Part shown: positions 22,391 to 32,248 of the stretch, piece after piece
Position numbering within the stretch: position 1 is the stretch's first letter
Layout of the letters: each line of letters begins with the position of its first letter
Origin: a virus
Virus record (IMG/VR): IMGVR_UViG_3300037847_000388
Coordinates: 1 to 38,852 of that record
DNA: 38,852 bases
Direction: 5' to 3' (one strand)
Made by a program: the position numbers and the translations under genes
The notes under the pieces: model-generated
Database searches by the model: none
Told to the model about the DNA's origin: nothing
The model's input: only the letters and a program-made list of their open reading frames with translations

Positions 22391-23046
22391 CATATTTAAA
22401 TTTAGTAAACGGCGTGTTGAGACGCTTGCGGGAGGACGAAGTATCAACAGTCCAAGACAACGCCTATAGTAAGCTGGTAGGCGACTTGGTAAACGATGCC
22501 AAAGAAATGGTTGAGTCAGCTTGGGATTGGTCAGCACTTAGGACTAACTCTGGCACTCTCTTAACAATCTCAACTGTCGCTGACGATTTTACGTACTCAC
22601 TGGTAGGAAGCGGGGACAAAGGTAAAATCCTCAGTTTGATTAACGACACTTCAAACATACAGATGGAGTACCGTCCTGCTACTTGGTTTGATAATAAATT
22701 CTTAATTCAAACACCAGTATTAGGAACACCTGAGTACTTTACGTACAACGGCGTAGATACTAACGGGGATGCTCAAATAGACGTTTACCCGAAGCCGGAT
22801 GGTGCGTACTCTCTGAAAGCAAGGATCGTCATAAGAAAAACTGCTTTGAGTGCTGATGGGGATGTTCTCGCTATACCTAGCCAACCTGTGTTGCACCTTG
22901 CTCTGGCTCTTGCGGCTAGAGAGCGGGGAGAAACAGGGGGACAATCAGCGCCTGAGTACTTTGCACTAGCCGACAAGTATCTGTCTGATGCTATTGCTTT
23001 AGATGCTCAGAAACACCCAGAAGACGTAATATGGTATACTCCGTAG
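22387..23046 (+). CDS. Tail tubular protein A (gp11-like)
   Basis: A 219-residue T7 gp11-type adaptor. YLNLVNGVLRRLREDEV at the start, a VNDAKEMVESAWDWSALR helix and a C-terminal LHLALALAARERGE helix are typical. It forms the ring linking portal and nozzle. The start overlaps the previous stop as ATGA. The tail tube B gene follows after 10 bases. Confidence 0.88.
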   Translation: MTYLNLVNGVLRRLREDEVSTVQDNAYSKLVGDLVNDAKEMVESAWDWSALRTNSGTLLTISTVADDFTYSLVGSGDKGKILSLINDTSNIQMEYRPATWFDNKFLIQTPVLGTPEYFTYNGVDTNGDAQIDVYPKPDGAYSLKARIVIRKTALSADGDVLAIPSQPVLHLALALAARERGETGGQSAPEYFALADKYLSDAIALDAQKHPEDVIWYTP

Positions 23047-23056
23047 GAGATAACTA

Positions 23057-24580
23057 ATGGCACAGCCTCTACAAAGCATTAATCTAATTGCTCCGGGTTT
23101 TAAGGGCGTAAACACGGAAGATTCTCCTATTGCCCAAGATCAGTCTTTTGCTGATGTTGCAGACAACGCTGTAATCGACAAGAGGGGACGTATCGCCGCA
23201 CGTAAGGGAATTGCTCTGATAACCTCTTCAGGCGCTTCAGAGCTAGGCACTGACTACATCCACAGGATTCACCAGTTCTTTGATGATGGAGGTAACGAAG
23301 AAGTATTCAGCGCAACCAACAACAAGATTTTAAAAGGCACTACGACACTCACTGATGCGACCCCAGCAGGCTACACGCCTACAGGAAACAACTGGAAAAT
23401 TGTAAACTTCAACGGCAAGGCTTATTTTTTCCAGAATAACCACGAGCCTCTTGTGTACGACAATGCAAACGGACTACGTACATTCGGTACAGCCACAGGA
23501 ACAACCACTCCGTCTTATTTGTACGGCAGTGAGGCTATATCTGCTTACGGAAGGCTGTGGACTGTTGGTGGCTCAGACACACAAACAATCTACTGGTCGG
23601 ATCTTCTGATTGGTACAGATTTTACTGGAGGCTCTAGCGGTTCCATAAACGTATCTAAAGTATGGCCTGACGGTGCAGATGAGGTAGTTGCTCTAGCGGC
23701 CCACAACAACTTCTTGTTAGTTTTTGGTAAGCACAGTATTTTAGCCTACGCAAACGCCTTTAGTCCTGCAACTATGGTTTTAGCAGACACAGTGGCTGGT
23801 GTGGGGTGTATCGACAGAAACTCCGTACAACACATAGGCACAGACGTTTTGTTTTTATCAGCATCAGGCCTCAGAAGTTTTGGTAGGGCTATACAAGAAA
23901 AGTCTCTTCCAATATCTGACTTAAGTGCTAACATTAAAACAGAGCTAATAGAAGCCATACAACTTTTGACTGAGCCTGCTCAATCAGTATACAGTGCTGA
24001 AAACTCGTTTTATCTTTTGTCGTTCCCAGAGAACAACACAACGTATTGTTTTGATCTCAAGGGAACTTTAGAAAACGGAGCCTACAGGGTAACAAAGTGG
24101 GTATCTGCTCCTTTCAAATCTTTTGCTGTACAGCGGGACGGTACGTTGTTGGTCGGCACAGGCAGTGGAATAGGTCAATACACCGGATACAGTGACTTGA
24201 CCAATAGCTACCGCTTTAGGTACTACAGCCCCGGACTGACTTTTGGTGATCCATCAAAAATAAAAATTCTGAAAAAACTTAGACCTACTGTAGTAGGTGG
24301 AGATAGCGCCAGTGTTTTTGTAAAGTGGGGGTACGACTTTAGTACCTCGTACAACACAAAAGAGTTTGGCGTAGGTAATCAAGTGCCTTACTACTACAAT
24401 ACGTCAGAAACAGAATTTAATATAGCTGAGTTTACTGGAGGCGTTATAACAACTAGGCCTCCAATTAACGCCTCAGGCAACGGATCAGTAATTACTGTAG
24501 GACTTGAGGCAGATATCAACGGTTTTCCGTTCTCTGTGCAAGAGATAAACGTATTGGCACTTATAGGTAGAATAGTATGA
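23057..24580 (+). CDS. Tail tubular protein B / nozzle-like (507 aa)
   Basis: A 507-residue beta-rich protein. The N-terminal INLIAPGFKGVNTEDSPIAQ and DNAVIDKRGRIAARKG motifs are typical of podovirus nozzle proteins, followed by a propeller-like series of short beta repeats (WSDLLIGTDF, LLVFGKHSILAY). At 507 aa it is shorter than T7 gp12 (about 790). It closes the tail and contacts fibres. TAGGAGA precedes the ATG. Confidence 0.8.
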   Translation: MAQPLQSINLIAPGFKGVNTEDSPIAQDQSFADVADNAVIDKRGRIAARKGIALITSSGASELGTDYIHRIHQFFDDGGNEEVFSATNNKILKGTTTLTDATPAGYTPTGNNWKIVNFNGKAYFFQNNHEPLVYDNANGLRTFGTATGTTTPSYLYGSEAISAYGRLWTVGGSDTQTIYWSDLLIGTDFTGGSSGSINVSKVWPDGADEVVALAAHNNFLLVFGKHSILAYANAFSPATMVLADTVAGVGCIDRNSVQHIGTDVLFLSASGLRSFGRAIQEKSLPISDLSANIKTELIEAIQLLTEPAQSVYSAENSFYLLSFPENNTTYCFDLKGTLENGAYRVTKWVSAPFKSFAVQRDGTLLVGTGSGIGQYTGYSDLTNSYRFRYYSPGLTFGDPSKIKILKKLRPTVVGGDSASVFVKWGYDFSTSYNTKEFGVGNQVPYYYNTSETEFNIAEFTGGVITTRPPINASGNGSVITVGLEADINGFPFSVQEINVLALIGRIV

Positions 24581-24611
24581 AAATTAATAACGTTCTTTTG
24601 GAGGAACAGCA

Positions 24612-25367
24612 ATGAGTTTAATTGATGACTTACTTGGCTGGCTGACTCCTGATAAAATTACATCTTTTTACGATCAGGATCTGCCGGATATTACAGCACC
24701 AGACGTATCCTTTAAACCATTTACGGTTACAGGAGGCTTTGGCTCAATAACGGGAGGACCTGATGGTACTACCTATGATTTATCACCAGAGCAACAGGCG
24801 ATGGCTGACAAGTTATTTAGCGGTGCTACAGACTTTTTCACGGCGGCACAGCAAGACCCAGCGGAACGTGAGCAGGCTGTGTATAATCGTATGTTGGCGG
24901 CAATGGCTCCTGACGAACAACGTCAAAGGCTGGATATGGAAGAGCGTATGCTTGCCCAAGGTCGAGGCGGCGTAACTACTGCAAGATACGGGGGAACGCC
25001 TGAACAACTTGCAATGGAAAAGGCCATTCAAGAAAGCAGAAACCAAGCGATGCTGGGCGCAATGCAACAGGCGCAAGCAGAGCAGATGCAACAGGCGTCC
25101 CTTGGAAGTCAGTTCCTACAGCAGAGCTACGCACCACAAGCGGCAATGCTGTCAGCCTTTAGTCCTGCACTGAACGTTGCGAGCATGGCTGACGTAGCGC
25201 GTAGACAGCAAGGTGAGCTTGATCTAGAGGCGGCAATGTCTAGAGCTAATCTGCTTCTTGGTCAGCAACAAGGACAAGCAGGGCTGTACGCTGGTTTGTA
25301 CGGTAACATATTAAGCGGTCTTGGCGGCTTACTCAGCGCTGAAGACCCTTGGTGGAAATTCTGGTAG
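24612..25367 (+). CDS. Internal virion (ejection) protein 1 (251 aa)
   Basis: A 251-residue, Gln/Ala/Met-rich helical protein. It has an early DLLGWLTPDKITSFY segment and ends in GLGGLLSAEDPWWKFW, a hydrophobic aromatic tail. GGAGG precedes the ATG. The position after tail tube B matches the T7 internal core proteins gp14-gp16, which leave the head first and form a channel through the envelope. Sequence alone does not prove homology. Confidence 0.6.
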   Translation: MSLIDDLLGWLTPDKITSFYDQDLPDITAPDVSFKPFTVTGGFGSITGGPDGTTYDLSPEQQAMADKLFSGATDFFTAAQQDPAEREQAVYNRMLAAMAPDEQRQRLDMEERMLAQGRGGVTTARYGGTPEQLAMEKAIQESRNQAMLGAMQQAQAEQMQQASLGSQFLQQSYAPQAAMLSAFSPALNVASMADVARRQQGELDLEAAMSRANLLLGQQQGQAGLYAGLYGNILSGLGGLLSAEDPWWKFW

Positions 25368-25378
25368 GAGAACGTAAG

Positions 25379-26599
25379 ATGGCTAGTATGTCTGGAATGG
25401 CACAACAAATGGCCCAGAGCGGCCTGCAAATGGGTCAAGCGCTTGGTAGAGGCTACTCTGATTTGGCTGGTGGTTTTAGCGGCATGATGCAAACACGGGC
25501 TGACCGTAAGCGTCGAGAGGAAATTGAGAGGGAAGCACAAGAACTTCTCAAGCAACACGCTAACAACCCGCAAATGCTAAACCAAATTAGTCAGGAGTAC
25601 GCAGTAAAGGGCGATGATCCACTGTCTCAAGTTTTTGCTAACGCGGCAAAAGCGGCTATGACCAAAGAAACCGCAGGAAGACAACAGGGTATGCAAGGTG
25701 GTTTGATGTACATAACCCAAGCGGCTTCTCGTGGTGTTCCTCTGGAGCAGTTACAAGAGGGCGTAAGGTCTATCTTGAACCAAGGCGGTACTCAAGCTCA
25801 GATTATGCAGGCTTATAAAGCAGGCACTGATATGCGTAAGGGTACTGAAGGCAAGCTGACCACGGTCCCCGCAGGAAGTGCGGTAGTACGTCAGACTCCT
25901 GAGGGCGTTGAGGAAGTTTACAGAGCACCGTTTAAGCCTCAGGAAGCTCCTAAAACTAATTTCAAGTACATGGAACGTAAAGACGGATCAATTATGGTTC
26001 TAGCTGACGGGCAAGTTTTGCAGACCATACCGCCTCCCGAAAAAGCAGGGAACCAATCGTCAGCCATGAACGTGATTACTAAGTCTGTTTATATGCAGAG
26101 TGAGATTGCTAAATTAGCGGATGTTGACGCTTTCTGGGAAGCTGGGGTGGTGGGCAAGGCCTTAGCTACAACTTGGGCTGGCTCTGATGCTTATGATCGT
26201 GATAGAGACATTATGAACATCAAGGCAAACCTAGGTTTTGAGCAGATCAACGAAATGAAGCGTTTAGCCCAAGAGTCTGGAGCGTCAGGTACTGGTCTAG
26301 GCCAGATTTCAAACATTGAATTTATGTCTTTGCAGTCTACAGTAGACGCTTTAGATGTTGGTATGTCTGCTGAAGCTCAGATAGAAGCGCTCCAGAATAT
26401 TGACAGACACCTCAAGGTTATTCAGAAGCTAGCGTCCGGTGTTGCAACGCAAGACGCTATCGAATGGAACCGCCCAGAGTACAAAGTCGCTGGCTACCAT
26501 AAGGACCAAAAGACGGGCAAAGTCTTCTACGCGCCTGATGGGAAAGACGGTGATGTTTACGAACTTGTAAACGGAAGTTTTACTAAGATAAGGGGATAA
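25379..26599 (+). CDS. Internal virion (ejection) protein 2 (406 aa)
   Basis: The start at 25379, after TAGGAGA, gives MASMSGMAQQMAQSGLQMGQ. The first 120 residues are Met/Gln/Ala-rich helix, then a beta-rich middle (GKLTTVPAGSAVVRQTPEGV) and a helical end (EAQIEALQNIDRHLKVIQ). The composition and place between two other core proteins suggest an ejectosome part. No lytic transglycosylase motif seen. Confidence 0.6.
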   Translation: MASMSGMAQQMAQSGLQMGQALGRGYSDLAGGFSGMMQTRADRKRREEIEREAQELLKQHANNPQMLNQISQEYAVKGDDPLSQVFANAAKAAMTKETAGRQQGMQGGLMYITQAASRGVPLEQLQEGVRSILNQGGTQAQIMQAYKAGTDMRKGTEGKLTTVPAGSAVVRQTPEGVEEVYRAPFKPQEAPKTNFKYMERKDGSIMVLADGQVLQTIPPPEKAGNQSSAMNVITKSVYMQSEIAKLADVDAFWEAGVVGKALATTWAGSDAYDRDRDIMNIKANLGFEQINEMKRLAQESGASGTGLGQISNIEFMSLQSTVDALDVGMSAEAQIEALQNIDRHLKVIQKLASGVATQDAIEWNRPEYKVAGYHKDQKTGKVFYAPDGKDGDVYELVNGSFTKIRG

Positions 26600-26601
26600 A
26601 C

Positions 26602-28335
26602 ATGGCATCAGAAAGTTCACTAGATGCTTTTGAACGTGCCTTTGGTTCTCCTCCTGAGGGAGAGCCGTTGGTCACTCCTGAGGAAGAAAAAGAGCAGGGC
26701 GTTGACTCGCTTACGGCATTTAACCGGGCGTTTGAAACTTCAGCAGTTTCTCTAGATAACACGGAAAGTTTGAAGTCAGAAGATGAGTCATTTTTTGACA
26801 GGGTTTTCGGACTGCCTTACGAGCGAGCAGTACAGAGAAGTGCGGCTACAATGGAGCGCGTGGCGGCTACTGCTAAAGCAGGGAGTCCTGAGGGTATTGC
26901 GGCGGCTATGGCAGACCCAGAGGTTTTGCGTCAGCAGTATCAGCAGTCTACCACCCTACCTTCTGTGTTATTTCAGACTGTAGCTAACCCTATCTCGTTG
27001 GCCTTTGACTCAGCATCTAACGCAATCATTGCAGGAGCAGAGGGCCTTGTGTCTCTCTTGCCTAATGAAAGTCAAGAGTGGGCTATGGATCAAATAAACT
27101 CGCTACTGAATACCAAGGAAGGTCAGTTGGTTATGAACGCGGCGGCTGAAGGTTACGAAGAGTACCAGAAGTTTAAGGAAACTAATCCTGACATTGCGGC
27201 AAATTTTGAATCGGCTTTTGACATATTTGGTGGCGTACCAAAGACGGTTGTTTATCCGGCAACACGCGAGCTTACGCCTCTCCGTCTTGACCGCGTAGGT
27301 TTGCGTAGAGAAACAGCACCACTCCGGGGCATCGACAAAGACCTGTATAACATTGCCTTTAACACAGGCAAGAAGACGCCAGAGCAGACTAAGCTGACTA
27401 CTGATCCTTCAGGATTGTCTGGAAGGACAGAGGTTCTAGCAACAGAGGACCAGCTAAAGGTTGTAGACTTGTTGAAGACAGCAGGCGTCCGTGGCGATTT
27501 GCCCATGCAGTCTAATCTCAACAAGATAAATGGTTACGTTGATAAAATGGATGACCGTTTGATTGCGATGGCTAGAAGACAACGGAAGCCTATCGGAGTT
27601 GGTGACATATCAGCTAGAGTGCGGGAAAACGCTACAAAGGTGATGCAGGAAAACCCATCACTTTTTGAAAGCAAGGCGGCTAGGAAAGAGTTTGCAAAGC
27701 GGTACAAAGATTTTATAGCTCAGTTAGACAACCAAGGAAACTCTGTAGAGGGCGTTATTGCCGCAAGGAGAGCTTTCGACAGACAGTTGGAGCGACTTGG
27801 GATTGACGTAGGTAGTGATAAGTTAAACGCGGCTAATCTGAGCGGTAGGGCTGTGCGTAACGCTGTGAACGAAGCAATATATGCGGTCATGCCGGAAGCT
27901 GAAGAAATCTTCTCAAGAATGTCCTCACTCATTCCTGTAATCGACACTGTTACGGTTAAGGCCAGTCAGTCTGCATCGACTAGTCTTGGTAGATATGTCC
28001 AAGAGCTAGGATTAGACAAGCTAGTGGGAGACACTGCAACCAGTAAAGTAATCAACGCAGGGTACACTATGGGAGTCGGCGTTGCTCTTTCTCCTTATGT
28101 TCTTATCAAACGACAGCTTAAGAAAACAGCACCAGCAAACGCAAGAGCCAAAGTTGGCTACGTTTTGCAGGACATTAAGAGAGAAATACAAAAGGGCATG
28201 AAGCGTCTGGAAGACCCCAAAACTAAAAAGAACCTCTTGAAGCAACAGGCCACTGTGTACGCCGGTTTAGAAGCCGCCGCACGTGTCATCATTGCTGAAC
28301 TGGAAGCAGAGGAAGAGAATGTCAACACGTACTAG
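26602..28335 (+). CDS. Internal virion protein 3 with FxRxF repeats (577 aa)
   Basis: The acidic N-terminus holds three short repeats, FERAF at 10-14, FNRAF at 40-44 and FDRVF at 65-69, in disordered Glu/Ser/Pro-rich sequence. A large helical body follows, with a hydrophobic segment (AGYTMGVGVALSPYVLI region) near 490-510. The repeats look like short linear binding motifs, perhaps for docking to the core or portal. Its end overlaps the next gene by 17 bases. Function is inferred from position and size. Confidence 0.6.
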   Translation: MASESSLDAFERAFGSPPEGEPLVTPEEEKEQGVDSLTAFNRAFETSAVSLDNTESLKSEDESFFDRVFGLPYERAVQRSAATMERVAATAKAGSPEGIAAAMADPEVLRQQYQQSTTLPSVLFQTVANPISLAFDSASNAIIAGAEGLVSLLPNESQEWAMDQINSLLNTKEGQLVMNAAAEGYEEYQKFKETNPDIAANFESAFDIFGGVPKTVVYPATRELTPLRLDRVGLRRETAPLRGIDKDLYNIAFNTGKKTPEQTKLTTDPSGLSGRTEVLATEDQLKVVDLLKTAGVRGDLPMQSNLNKINGYVDKMDDRLIAMARRQRKPIGVGDISARVRENATKVMQENPSLFESKAARKEFAKRYKDFIAQLDNQGNSVEGVIAARRAFDRQLERLGIDVGSDKLNAANLSGRAVRNAVNEAIYAVMPEAEEIFSRMSSLIPVIDTVTVKASQSASTSLGRYVQELGLDKLVGDTATSKVINAGYTMGVGVALSPYVLIKRQLKKTAPANARAKVGYVLQDIKREIQKGMKRLEDPKTKKNLLKQQATVYAGLEAAARVIIAELEAEEENVNTY

Positions 28336-30037
28336 AAATTGGGAACAGGTAGTCTCTGAAAACTACGACTCTTTCTACGAGCTACGAAGGCAGTTACGTC
28401 AGCAGTCTAGAGAGAAAGAGCGAGAGTACTCAAGTGACGCTGTGCAGGCCACTATGGATGGTCTTGCGTACATAGATGAGCAAATGCTCAGGCCCGTCCG
28501 TAGTGCTGTAGGCGCTAGTGCAGAAGAGTTTGTGTCTGGTGATATATCTTATTCTAGGCCCAGCGTAACTGGTGTAAACTTTAGTAACCCGTCAGAACAG
28601 TTGCCTGATGAGGTAATGAAGAAAGAATCGGTAAACGCGCTGTTAGACACAGTACTACACCCGACAAACCTCGTAGGCGCTGGGCTATTGACAGGAGGCA
28701 CAAAAGCTGTTAATAAGCTGACAGGGGCGCTCTCTGGTAGAGGCATGGTTCCATCGTCTCCAGCTAATTACATACCTAATTTCTACGGTGCTAAAGACAT
28801 ACCAGAGGGGACAGCCCCAAGTATGTTTGACGAAACTGTATTTAAAAACAGAGATAGAATAGCGAGAGTCGTTTCCCCTGTCCCGAAAGTAGGTCCTAGA
28901 ATTGCTGGTAAACTGCTAGAGGCAAAAAACCCTGAAGAAATAATGAAAGGGAGAGCAAGAACCACCGACTTTACAAAGTGGATGGCGCAGGGAGCGGCTA
29001 GAGCACAGGATAACTTACTGAGCCCTGAGGCTAGAGCACTCTACAGAGACACAGGAATCAACAGGTCTTTCAGAGATGATACTAGAGCGTTGCTACAGGA
29101 CGCTGAAGCTATGTCAGGGTCTAGCCGAAGACCTGAAGCCAAGGCCATTGCCCAAGGTCAGTTTAACTACTTGGTTGGTGAGCAAGCTGGTAGACAGGGA
29201 GCTAGAGGAGAGGCGCTAGAAGAGATACGTAGACGTAGTTACTTGACAGAGGCTGTCCCCTTTGAGCAGGGGTCTTACAGTGACTTAGTTATGAGCAAGA
29301 AACTCAGCGGCACAGTAGAGGACGCCAAGGGTCAATCAAGAAAGCTCACGCCACGCAAGGCTGATCTGGACTTCATTGAAGAGCACATGGGTAACGTGTG
29401 GAGAGGGAGGGGCGACGAAAAGCTCAAGGACGCCTCTACGCCCAAGCTGGTCATCAAGAAACCGACAGGGAAGTACACAGGCAACCATAAGTTTGACTTC
29501 CAGCAAAAGAGCGGAGTGTTCCAGCTTATGAAGAAAATCTTTGGTGATAACAAGAATCCAACCAAGGAAGAGTTCTACGATCTACTACAAAAACACGCGG
29601 GTGACAAGGTAAAAATTCACCCTGATTCTGGATCTAAAAATGGCTATTGGGTCACTGGATCTTTTGAGGGTACTGCAATTACTGAAGGCGGTGTAAACTT
29701 TATCGCCAAGGTACAGCCCAACGGTAGGATCATGGCTGTGGTATCAGATGAGCACAATTTCTTAGAAAAGACACCTGTGGTTGGTGCCGCAGTAGAAGAG
29801 GCGTTACCCAACAGAATCGTAGCCGCTACCCCGCCCATGTTCTTTGACGCAAAGTCAGGGGCAAAAACAAAGGCCGCTCAAGCGGAGACAGGAGAGCAGA
29901 AGTACAGGGAAGTGCTAGAGGGGATCGCTACTGCGAAACCACGGAAAGAAGTACTAAGAGCAGAACAGGCTAGGCAGGCGGGTGCTGGTATGCTGGTTGG
30001 ACGTATGGCAACAGGAGGCCAAGATGAAGAAAGGTAA
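28319..30037 (+). CDS. Internal virion protein 4 (572 aa)
   Basis: I start at the ATG at 28319, after GAGGAAGAGA, giving MSTRTRNWEQVVSENYDSFY. The body is charged and helical with a Gly-rich hydrophobic stretch (VLHPTNLVGAGLLTGGT) and basic segments rich in Lys and Arg. Two mixed alpha/beta segments around 370-510 (FEGTAITEGGVNFIAKVQPN) might be a small domain I cannot name. Probably a DNA-ejection protein, as its neighbours. It overlaps the following gene by 14 bases. Confidence 0.55.
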   Translation: MSTRTRNWEQVVSENYDSFYELRRQLRQQSREKEREYSSDAVQATMDGLAYIDEQMLRPVRSAVGASAEEFVSGDISYSRPSVTGVNFSNPSEQLPDEVMKKESVNALLDTVLHPTNLVGAGLLTGGTKAVNKLTGALSGRGMVPSSPANYIPNFYGAKDIPEGTAPSMFDETVFKNRDRIARVVSPVPKVGPRIAGKLLEAKNPEEIMKGRARTTDFTKWMAQGAARAQDNLLSPEARALYRDTGINRSFRDDTRALLQDAEAMSGSSRRPEAKAIAQGQFNYLVGEQAGRQGARGEALEEIRRRSYLTEAVPFEQGSYSDLVMSKKLSGTVEDAKGQSRKLTPRKADLDFIEEHMGNVWRGRGDEKLKDASTPKLVIKKPTGKYTGNHKFDFQQKSGVFQLMKKIFGDNKNPTKEEFYDLLQKHAGDKVKIHPDSGSKNGYWVTGSFEGTAITEGGVNFIAKVQPNGRIMAVVSDEHNFLEKTPVVGAAVEEALPNRIVAATPPMFFDAKSGAKTKAAQAETGEQKYREVLEGIATAKPRKEVLRAEQARQAGAGMLVGRMATGGQDEER

Positions 30038-30203
30038 AGACCACACAGTAGAGTACACATCTATCGACTACCATAGTATGTGCCAAAAGTCAAAGTCTCG
30101 TGTTAAAGAAATGCAAGCACGAGGAATACCTACGTCCCATGATCCCAAAAAGAAACCAGAGGACGTAGGTAAGAGGGAAGGTTACTCTATATTTTTCCTA
30201 TAG
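30024..30203 (+). CDS. Last rightward gene, small basic protein (59 aa)
   Basis: The ATG at 30024 follows AGGAGG. The product is a 59-residue basic protein with KKGKDHTVEYTSIDYHSMCQ at the start and an FFL end. Its Leu codon and stop form CTATAG together with the Leu codon and stop of the convergent reductase gene. Function unknown. Confidence 0.6.
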   Translation: MKKGKDHTVEYTSIDYHSMCQKSKSRVKEMQARGIPTSHDPKKKPEDVGKREGYSIFFL

Positions 30204-32063
30204 TTCACAGTTGTTCCCTGTGCAGGCCAGTTGCTGTGATCCTTCGGTCATATCGCTGGCCTCTTCTATATCCCACGATATTTCTGTCGGGAAGTCCTTA
30301 GCAAGCTGGTTGTACGTTTTCTTGTCCACAGGCTCATACGGGGCCTGCTGGTACGTGTGGTCTGAGTAGGGCAAGAAAGATATACCACTTACCTTGTCAA
30401 ACTTATTGTACAGCCACTGCCCCACTTCAAGAAACTCATCGTCCCTGTAGTAGCAAGTCATGGACGGTTTGTGCTCACACCAGTAGTCCTGATATATCTC
30501 CCATAGCTCTAACTGCTCCATAGCACCCATCTCTGAGGCTGTCACAGCGCCCTCAGGAGACGCGATAGGGAAGCTGAATACCCTAGTACTAGGTGACATG
30601 AGATCGTCCTCTACAGGGACACCAGCGGCCTCTAGGACGGAGCAAAGTGGGTCACGAGCGTCAGCACGGACTCGTCTAACATATTGACTGCTGTAGCGAG
30701 GGTGAATACCACTAGCAGAATCGACCAACTGACTAACAGTACCTGAAGGCTTAACAGCAGTGATTGCAGAAGAAGTGTTGATGCCCAGCTTTTTAGCCCA
30801 TTCTTTGTTTGTAGCAATAGCCTCATTACGCATCTCCGTAAGCCACTTCTTGAGTTTGGCATTGTCTTGTCTCCCAGATAGCAACGGATGGTCCATGATA
30901 CCTGTGAGGCTTACTCCCAGCAGTGCCTCTTCTTCTGTGTTTGTCTTCCAGATGTTCCTCAAATATCTGAAGTCGGTAAGGGTAGCCTGTAAACTCCCAA
31001 GGATAGTCGCAATCCGAACCTTTCGTTTGAGGCTAGCGAGTGTATCTTGTGGCCTAACGACAACCTCTGAAAGATTGCAGAACTGGTAGGGTCTGAGGAT
31101 GATTTCGCTACATGGATTAGTTCCGAAATCGTAGGTAGCATCTCTTCTGCCATTTCGTTCAGCTTGTTTTTGACTTGCGACTCTGCTAAAGACACCTCGC
31201 TCGCCGGATCTGGATTCATATAAGCTGGTCCACTCATTTAAAAATGCCTCAAAGTCTGGTTTCTCTGTGTAACACGCAGAATTGTTAGCTAGTCCACGTT
31301 GCGGCTCATCTACCCACCATTGTCCGTGCTTGCATCGTCGTAGCCTGTCATCGGTGAGATTGCTGAGTGAGATAAGGGCTGATCTTCGGACTCCTCCGAC
31401 GACGACGATTTGAGCAATCTTACAGCAAAGATCGTGACACTCAATGGAGCTAAGTTTTCGTCCAGAAGCCTGCCGAAACAAGTCCACTGTGAATCGGAAC
31501 AACTCGACGAGAGGTTCAGGGCCGCTTGCACGACCTCCGAAAGTTTTGAGCGGGGAACCTGAAGGTCGTACTCGACTAACGTCCCATCGGGGAACTTGAC
31601 CTGAATACAGCAGTGATACCAACTCCCTAAACGATTTCGCCCATCCGATCTTCGAATCTGCAACATTGATAACTGTATCGGTTTCATGGAAGTCCTCCGC
31701 TACCTCCGGTAGTTTAGTAATATACTGTCGCTCCACACTGAAGCCCACGCCTGTGCCGCATAAAAGGACGTACATCAGTTCGTCAAAGGCCTTGGGGTGG
31801 TCTATGGGGAGGTAGCTACAGTTAAACCCTGCTACGTTGTCGCGCTCTAGCGCCTCCCCTGCGGTCATCAACGCCCTCATGCTGGGCATTACGTCCAAGC
31901 TATGTATAGCGTTGTAAACCTCTTGTCGGTCCTTAGCTGGGAGGTCATCTCCCCAGAAGTTTACGTAGCGCCTAACTGTCTCTTCCCAAGTCTCCCGCCG
32001 CTTTTCTTCGGGTAGGTATCTAGCGTACCTTGACTTGTGGATGTATTGCTGGTATGCGTCCAT
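30198..32063 (-). CDS. nrdJ: Class II (B12-dependent) ribonucleotide reductase, monomeric type
   Basis: A 621-residue adenosylcobalamin-dependent ribonucleoside triphosphate reductase. NPCSE at 316-320 carries the thiyl Cys318 and Glu320. Cys82 (GFNCSY) and Cys329 (QFCNLS) are the active-site disulfide. C614-x4-C619 at the C-terminus is the redox shuttle. It is shorter than the Lactobacillus enzyme (about 740). It makes dNTPs without oxygen or a second subunit but needs host B12, and the phage glutaredoxin may reduce it. Last gene of the replication arm. The start overlaps the upstream stop as TAATG. Confidence 0.92.
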   Translation of the reverse strand: MDAYQQYIHKSRYARYLPEEKRRETWEETVRRYVNFWGDDLPAKDRQEVYNAIHSLDVMPSMRALMTAGEALERDNVAGFNCSYLPIDHPKAFDELMYVLLCGTGVGFSVERQYITKLPEVAEDFHETDTVINVADSKIGWAKSFRELVSLLYSGQVPRWDVSRVRPSGSPLKTFGGRASGPEPLVELFRFTVDLFRQASGRKLSSIECHDLCCKIAQIVVVGGVRRSALISLSNLTDDRLRRCKHGQWWVDEPQRGLANNSACYTEKPDFEAFLNEWTSLYESRSGERGVFSRVASQKQAERNGRRDATYDFGTNPCSEIILRPYQFCNLSEVVVRPQDTLASLKRKVRIATILGSLQATLTDFRYLRNIWKTNTEEEALLGVSLTGIMDHPLLSGRQDNAKLKKWLTEMRNEAIATNKEWAKKLGINTSSAITAVKPSGTVSQLVDSASGIHPRYSSQYVRRVRADARDPLCSVLEAAGVPVEDDLMSPSTRVFSFPIASPEGAVTASEMGAMEQLELWEIYQDYWCEHKPSMTCYYRDDEFLEVGQWLYNKFDKVSGISFLPYSDHTYQQAPYEPVDKKTYNQLAKDFPTEISWDIEEASDMTEGSQQLACTGNNCEL

Positions 32064-32248
32064 TAGCTCTCCTCTTTTTCTCTTGATATGCAGTGTGTTG
32101 TTTTAACAGGAACTACTATACAATAACGATAGGGCTGTCGAGTGCACTCTTGTCTTTCTGTTTCTATTGTTTTCCACTTAAGGCAACGCCCCTCATCTTG
32201 AGTCGCGCACCCGGATAAAAAACAAAAGACTAACAAAAAAAACCTCAT
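32063..32248 (-). CDS. Small lipoprotein (61 aa)
   Basis: The N-terminus RFFLLVFCFLSGC ends in a lipobox (LSGC, lipid on Cys14), followed by a polar domain with five further cysteines. It should be an outer-membrane or periplasm-facing lipoprotein. In phages such proteins are outer spanins or superinfection-exclusion factors. No partner inner spanin is next to it, so either remains a guess. It lies between a small conserved gene and the reductase. Confidence 0.6.
   Translation of the reverse strand: MRFFLLVFCFLSGCATQDEGRCLKWKTIETERQECTRQPYRYCIVVPVKTTHCISREKEES

Noticed and set aside
21463-22537. Minus-strand frames of 142 and 190 codons opposite the cysteine-rich gene
   Set aside because: Repetitive coding on the plus strand leaves the opposite frames open. 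No ribosome sites or recognisable motifs.
30206-30222. CACAG-TTGTTCC-CTGTG hairpin at the convergent gene ends as a terminator
   Set aside because: The stem is only five pairs, lies within the reductase coding sequence and has no T-tract on either strand.
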